A stretch of 64,000 nt of DNA from Pseudomonadota bacterium (GTDB taxonomy: Bacteria; Pseudomonadota; Alphaproteobacteria; Rhizobiales; Xanthobacteraceae), in contig JAFAGM010000016.1 in NCBI GenBank assembly GCA_023422775.1, forward strand, positions 47,563 to 111,562, written 5' to 3'. Below the pieces are notes generated by a model. That model had not been told where the DNA came from. It saw only the letters and a list, made by a program, of their open reading frames with translations, and did no database searches. Below, piece by piece: positions 60,693-64,000 of the stretch (position 1 is the stretch's first letter; each line of letters begins with the position of its first letter). The translations under genes and the position numbers were made by a program.

Positions 60693-60812
60693 CTAAGGCC
60701 TGCCGGTAAAGTTGCGTCGCAGCCGGTCGGCGAGCCAGAACCCGACAATGACGGCGAACGAGAGAACGAACAATTCTCCGGTCAGGACAAAAGCCTGCTG
60801 TGCAGCTGACAT
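60693..60812 (-). CDS. 39-residue single-pass membrane protein
   Basis: The ATG at 60812 is preceded by AATGGAGGAATTC, a consensus ribosome site with correct spacing. The frame encodes MSAAQQAFVLTGELFVLSFA, continues with a hydrophobic stretch through VIVGFWLA, and ends in a basic tail (DRLRRNFTGRP). The layout (short N-terminus out, one helix, Arg-rich end in) is typical of small regulatory or assembly membrane proteins. It converges on sdhB, 23 bases away. An imperfect CCGGTAGGC/GCCTGCCGG repeat lies at their shared 3' ends. No family is known to me. Confidence 0.6.
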   Translation of the reverse strand: MSAAQQAFVLTGELFVLSFAVIVGFWLADRLRRNFTGRP

Positions 60813-60969
60813 GAATTCCTCCATTGCCGGCTTTTTTCTCGTTTGCCGCCCGAATGCCGGCACGCGGCTGACGGATAGCGGTCGTCAGCAGTTTGCCTGC
60901 AACCGCCAAACCGATATTGCGCCAGATCAAATTTGCAACGTCCATTCGGAACGTCCCGCCGGCAACCAT

Positions 60970-61104
60970 CTTGTGTCCCGGACGCGGCGCGGCACGAAGT
61001 GACGCTCCACAGAGTCGGGACCTGGGGCGATAGGCCCTGGCTCGGCAGCGCACCACGCCGCAAGGGCGGCGCACTGCGCTGCGTCCGGGGCATGAGCAGC
61101 GACG
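60970..61104. repeat. Intergenic repeat-like region (family G)
   Basis: GTGTCCCGGACGCGGCG at the left is mirrored by GCTGCGTCCGGGGCAT at the right, with GCGCACCACGCCGCAAGG in between. Together with flanking sequence (60813-61225) no gene is seen. Boundaries are approximate. Confidence 0.6.
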
Positions 61105-61225
61105 TGGTCGTGCCCTTCCTGCCGGGATATCCTGTCCTTCCGGCATGAGCGGAACCGGCGGGAATCTTTCGATCCAGTTCCCGTTGTGCCGCCATGGCGG
61201 ACATCATGGGCAGCCCGTGGCCAGC

Positions 61226-62263
61226 CTAGTCGAATGCAAAGATCCGCTTCCAGTCCTTCTTCATGTCGGCCACCGTCCACCTGTTCACCGCTGCGGCATC
61301 CAGCGCCTTGTCGAGCCTGCCGAAATGCGAATCGCGGTCGTAGGCGTATTCGCGCTCCGCATCGGTGTGGTGGACGATCAGGCCGAACCGGGGACCGCCG
61401 GCGCCGAGCGTGGTCCATTGCAGCATTTCGAGATCGCCGTCGGAGTTGCCGAATGCGGCGATGGGACGGCGCCCGATATGCTCGTTGATGCCGATCGGCT
61501 TGCCGGCCTTGTCGTCGACGAAGTTGATGTCGGGCAAACGGAACAGAAGCGGCACGGTATCGCGCATTTCAAACCGGGTCTTGATCGACGATCCGACGAC
61601 CTGCTCGGGCGGTATTCCATAGATCCGCTCGGTCCACGGCCGCATGAATTCGATGCCGCCGCCCGACACGATGAAAGTCTTGAAGCCGCTGGCCCGGAGA
61701 TAGGCGAGCAATTCGAGCATCGGCTGGTAGACCAGTTCGGTGTAGGGCCGCTTGAAGCGGTGATCGCGCGCCGTCGCCAGCCAATCCGTGACGATCTTTT
61801 CGAATTCCGCCGTGGACATGCCGGCGTGCGTCACCGCGAGCAACTCGATCAAGCCCTTTTCGCCCGACGCGGCCAGCGCTTTCATGTCGCCGTCCAGAAT
61901 CGCGGCGAACGGCTGCCTGGTCTTCCAGTCCGGGTTCATCGGCGCCATGGCCTTGACGCGGTCGAGCGCGAAGGCCAGTTGGATGTACATCGGCTGCTCG
62001 ATCCAGAGCGTGCCGTCATTGTCGAAGGTCGCGATGCGCTGATCGACCGGCACGAAGTCGGACCCGCCTTGCGTCGTGACGCGCGCAACGAAGTCGAGGA
62101 TCGAGGATTTCGTCGCGCCGTCGTTCCAGGAGGGAAGCGGATCGCGCGGCGCCTGTGCAAGCGCGTTGGTCGAGCGAAGCGAGGCTGAGAGCAACGGAAG
62201 CATCGCCAACGACGAAAGCACGGCGCGGCGATCAATGCCCGGAAACGGCTGGACGAATTTCAT
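61226..62263 (-). CDS. Exported HAD-superfamily phosphatase-like protein
   Basis: A 345-residue protein from the ATG at 62263 (AGGAGCCAGTC upstream). A twin-arginine-like signal (GIDRRAVLSSLAMLPLLSASLRS) is followed by a HAD domain: motif I is ATFDNDGTLWIEQP, an F-D-N-D-G-T variant in which both aspartates are kept, motif II is in FIVSGGGIEFMRPW, and the terminal aspartates are in AAFGNSDGDLEMLQW. Export via Tat would place it in the periplasm as a phosphatase; the substrate is unknown. It stands alone. Confidence 0.88.
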   Translation of the reverse strand: MKFVQPFPGIDRRAVLSSLAMLPLLSASLRSTNALAQAPRDPLPSWNDGATKSSILDFVARVTTQGGSDFVPVDQRIATFDNDGTLWIEQPMYIQLAFALDRVKAMAPMNPDWKTRQPFAAILDGDMKALAASGEKGLIELLAVTHAGMSTAEFEKIVTDWLATARDHRFKRPYTELVYQPMLELLAYLRASGFKTFIVSGGGIEFMRPWTERIYGIPPEQVVGSSIKTRFEMRDTVPLLFRLPDINFVDDKAGKPIGINEHIGRRPIAAFGNSDGDLEMLQWTTLGAGGPRFGLIVHHTDAEREYAYDRDSHFGRLDKALDAAAVNRWTVADMKKDWKRIFAFD

Positions 62264-62531
62264 GACTGGCTCCTTGCTGAAACGGTCACGGTGAGCAGGC
62301 TTGGCCAAATGTTCATCGCAAAGCCATCATACACTCATTGGAGGTCACAAACGGCGATATCGGACCCGAGCCTGGGCTTCACTTTCAAGGCGTGACCTCC
62401 CTGCCGATGCATTGCCATGTCATGTAGGGGAAGCGTCGATCGTATTGGGCGGTGATATTGCTCTCGGCGCCGCAGGCGTCACAATCAGACTGCCTTAATT
62501 TGAAAGTGTTGGGGGTTTCGTCGGGATTATC

Positions 62532-62545
62532 TTGATCTATGTCAA
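62532..62545. promoter_or_regulatory. FixK/FNR-type box
   Basis: TTGATCTATGTCAA fits TTGA-N6-TCAA, the FixK2/FNR-type anaerobox of Bradyrhizobium. It lies 22 bases before the annotated FkbM ATG and 52 before an in-frame TTG. An activator site at the usual -41 would place transcription start after the ATG, which favours a later start codon. Confidence 0.5.
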
Positions 62546-62566
62546 AGGACCGCCGCAAAACCGGCT

Positions 62567-63424
62567 ATGCATGCGCCGCTCACAGAGGACCGCCGATTGA
62601 CGCCCGACAACGACCCCACTCCCGCGCCGTTCGGCGCATTTGCGCCGAATGCCGCGCAGGCTGCGATCATCTCCATGGCGCATGGCTCGCGGCTGAAGCG
62701 CGGCGCGTTCCGACCCTGGCTGTCGCGGCTGGTCAATCTGCTGCGCGCGGGTCCGCTCGACGTGCAGTATCAGGGCGCCTCGTTCCGCTTCCACCACCAG
62801 GCCAGCGCCACCGAACGCGGCGCGCTGTTCAACCCGGACTACAATCTCGAGGAGCTGGATTTTTTGCGCGCGCATGTTCCCATCGGCGGCGTGTTCGTCG
62901 ATGTCGGCGCCAATGTCGGCACCTATGCGCTTGTGCTGGCGCTTCATGTCGGCGCCAGGGGCAAGGTCATCGCGATCGAGCCGCATCCGGTCATCCATGC
63001 ACGGCTCGCCTTCAACAGCACGGCGTCGGGCCGTACCCAGGTGAAACTGGTTGCGGCCGCCGCCGGCCCCGCCGATGGCGGGTTGATGATCGAGACCGAC
63101 GGCGAAAATCTCGGCGCCAGCCACATCGTGTCGGGTGCAGGTTCGAGCAAGGCGATCAGGGTACCCTCGCTGCGGCTGCAGCGCATCCTCGAGGAAGCCG
63201 GCGCATCGCATGTCGACGCGCTCAAGATCGACGTCGAAGGTTTTGAGGATCGCGTGTTGACGGGCTTCTTCGCGCAAGCGCCACAGACGCTGTGGCCGCG
63301 TGCGGTGGTGATCGAGCATTTGTCGAAGGACGAATGGCAACAGGACTGTATCGCCGACATGCGCACGCGGGGCTATGTCGAGACCGGCAGGACCCGCAGC
63401 AACACGCTGTTGGTACGCGGCTGA
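62567..63424 (+). CDS. FkbM family methyltransferase
   Basis: A 285-residue SAM-dependent methyltransferase of the FkbM type: VPIGGVFVDVGANVGTYALVLALHVGARGKVIAIEPHPV is motif I with the ribose-binding acid, followed by LKIDVEGFEDRVLTGFF. FkbM enzymes O-methylate sugars in surface polysaccharides or natural products; the acceptor is unknown and no glycan cluster is adjacent. An ATG at 62567, a TTG at 62597 (GAGGACC upstream) or an ATG at 62675 could each start it. The upstream FixK-type box suggests induction at low oxygen if a later start is used. Confidence 0.85.
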   Translation: MHAPLTEDRRLTPDNDPTPAPFGAFAPNAAQAAIISMAHGSRLKRGAFRPWLSRLVNLLRAGPLDVQYQGASFRFHHQASATERGALFNPDYNLEELDFLRAHVPIGGVFVDVGANVGTYALVLALHVGARGKVIAIEPHPVIHARLAFNSTASGRTQVKLVAAAAGPADGGLMIETDGENLGASHIVSGAGSSKAIRVPSLRLQRILEEAGASHVDALKIDVEGFEDRVLTGFFAQAPQTLWPRAVVIEHLSKDEWQQDCIADMRTRGYVETGRTRSNTLLVRG

Positions 63425-63533
63425 AATCTTCCTTGCGCAACGAACGGCCCTCGAACCGACGGCCATAACATCGAAGCCGTCTGCCACGCGCCGGCATGAC
63501 CGGTTTCCACCGTTTCCATCATCGCGTTGCGCA

Positions 63534-63558
63534 GGAACATCCCGCGGTCGCCGCCGTT
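63534..63558 (+). promoter_or_regulatory. EcfG-type general stress promoter
   Basis: GGAAC, 16 bases and CGTT match the alphaproteobacterial EcfG (general stress sigma) consensus. Transcription would start near 63565, just before the 63603 ORF, whose N-terminus resembles a general stress protein. Confidence 0.6.
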
Positions 63559-63602
63559 GTCGTTCCATGGGCTGGACCCACGGGAGAAACAGGCAATGAG
63601 CA

Positions 63603-63734
63603 ATGAGTAACGACGGCGCGCGCGATCAGGATGGTGTTTGGCAGCTAGCGAGGAAGATCGGCTTTGCGGCGCTCGTTACCCATGACGACGGCAGGCTTCG
63701 TGCGCCCGGCGGCAATCGCAGGGTCTCGATGTGA
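63603..63734 (+). pseudogene. Truncated pyridoxamine 5'-phosphate oxidase-like stress protein
   Basis: A 43-codon ORF. Residues 12-30 (VWQLARKIGFAALVTHDDG, followed by RLRA) look like the N-terminus of the pyridoxamine-oxidase-like general stress proteins, which normally run to about 150 residues. Here the frame turns into PGGNRRVSM and stops, so the rest of the domain is missing; a frameshift or replacement is likely. The stop overlaps the ATG of the next gene (TGATG), so it may now serve as a translated leader. A GGGAGAAACAGG ribosome site and an EcfG-type promoter precede it. Confidence 0.55.
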
Positions 63735-63991
63735 TGCCGATAGAACCGCCGGAGGTACCGCCGGCAACGCCGGGACAGCCGACCGAGCCTCCGCGCGAGG
63801 AGCCTCCGGGCACCCCTCGCCCGGAGGTGCCGCCGCCGGTACGCGAACCGGGCCAGCCTCCGCAACCGCGGGAGTTGCCGGGCAAGACGCCGGACGAACT
63901 GCCGGTGCGCGGACCGAATGGTCCACGCACGCCCAATCCGGCGACCGATCGGGGAACCGGACGAGGCGGCGGCGTTGAGGCCATCGTCTGA
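63734..63991 (+). CDS. Proline-rich hypothetical protein
   Basis: An 85-residue protein of which about a third is proline, in PPEVPPATPGQPTEPPREEPP-type repeats, ending with a Gly/Arg stretch (TDRGTGRGGG). There is no signal peptide and no known domain; it is probably disordered. Similar Pro-rich short proteins occur in Bradyrhizobium next to stress genes. Its ATG is coupled to the stop of the 43-codon ORF and is therefore likely under the EcfG-type promoter at 63534. It ends 9 bases before the window edge. Moderate support only. Confidence 0.55.
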   Translation: MPIEPPEVPPATPGQPTEPPREEPPGTPRPEVPPPVREPGQPPQPRELPGKTPDELPVRGPNGPRTPNPATDRGTGRGGGVEAIV

Positions 63992-64000
63992 ACACGCAAT

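Noticed and set aside
60813..61225. Possible genes between the 39-aa protein and the HAD gene
   Set aside because: Open frames here have no ribosome site or motif, and most of the region is repeat-like.

Overview
The window is a high-GC alphaproteobacterial chromosome segment, most likely Bradyrhizobium or a close relative in the Nitrobacteraceae (Rhodopseudomonas, Afipia). The reasons are the mdh-sucC-sucD-sucA order, the ccmABCDG and sdhCDAB clusters, a MatB-type malonyl-CoA synthetase, many small exported Gly/His/Tyr-rich proteins, and dozens of palindromic intergenic repeats of the types common in that group. No tRNA, rRNA, CRISPR array, prophage or complete insertion sequence was recognised. 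Almost all of it is core chromosome.

Layout. 1-5034 (minus): TCA block mdh, sucC, a DUF1579-like gene, sucD and the 5' two fifths of sucA, which runs off the left edge. 5280-12939: zapE, thpR, tesA, a divergent YbbA/YbbP-type ABC exporter, a Bax-inhibitor-1 protein and a GNAT acetyltransferase. 13076-14821: DUF2794, a structured RNA candidate with its own terminator, and a DUF1223 thiol protein. 15073-20887: acnA divergent from ccmABCDG. 20951-28481: yciB, ftsY, an RluA-type pseudouridine synthase, mtaB, dapF, two exported proteins and a Tat-exported metallo-beta-lactamase-fold protein. 29016-33892: ffh, rpsP, rimM, trmD and rplS, split between rimM and trmD by an opposite-strand DUF1398-marR pair with a large palindromic operator. 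34273-46769: leucine and aspartate-family biosynthesis (leuC, leuD, asd, leuB), interspersed with a run of His/Gly/Tyr-rich exported proteins, a glycosyltransferase, a CitE-like lyase and a carbonic anhydrase. 47000-56949: transporters, a TPR protein, a molybdopterin oxidoreductase with its b-type cytochrome, fasciclin, SDR, malonyl-CoA synthetase and TauE/SafE. 57184-60669: sdhCDAB, followed by a convergent 39-residue membrane protein. 61226-63991: a HAD-like phosphatase, an FkbM methyltransferase, a truncated pyridoxamine-oxidase-like ORF and a proline-rich protein.

How it fits together. Five TCA enzymes or enzyme complexes (Mdh, SucCD, SucA, AcnA, SdhCDAB) and the cytochrome c maturation genes lie in one 60-kb stretch. 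Several upstream regions carry related palindromes: GGTATACC-type sites at acnA, sucC and sdhC, and Irr-box-like TAGAA-N3-TTCTA sites between acnA and ccmA and upstream of leuC, with a weak one upstream of sdhC. This suggests shared control of iron-sulfur and heme enzymes.

The best leads for undescribed biology are the MarR-DUF1398 insertion in the ribosomal/tRNA-modification operon, the structured RNA near 13.7 kb, the His/Gly-rich exported protein cluster at 36-38 kb, the 39-aa membrane protein beside sdhB, and the EcfG-type promoter with a translationally coupled ORF pair at the right edge. I did not see a wholly new defence or biosynthetic system.
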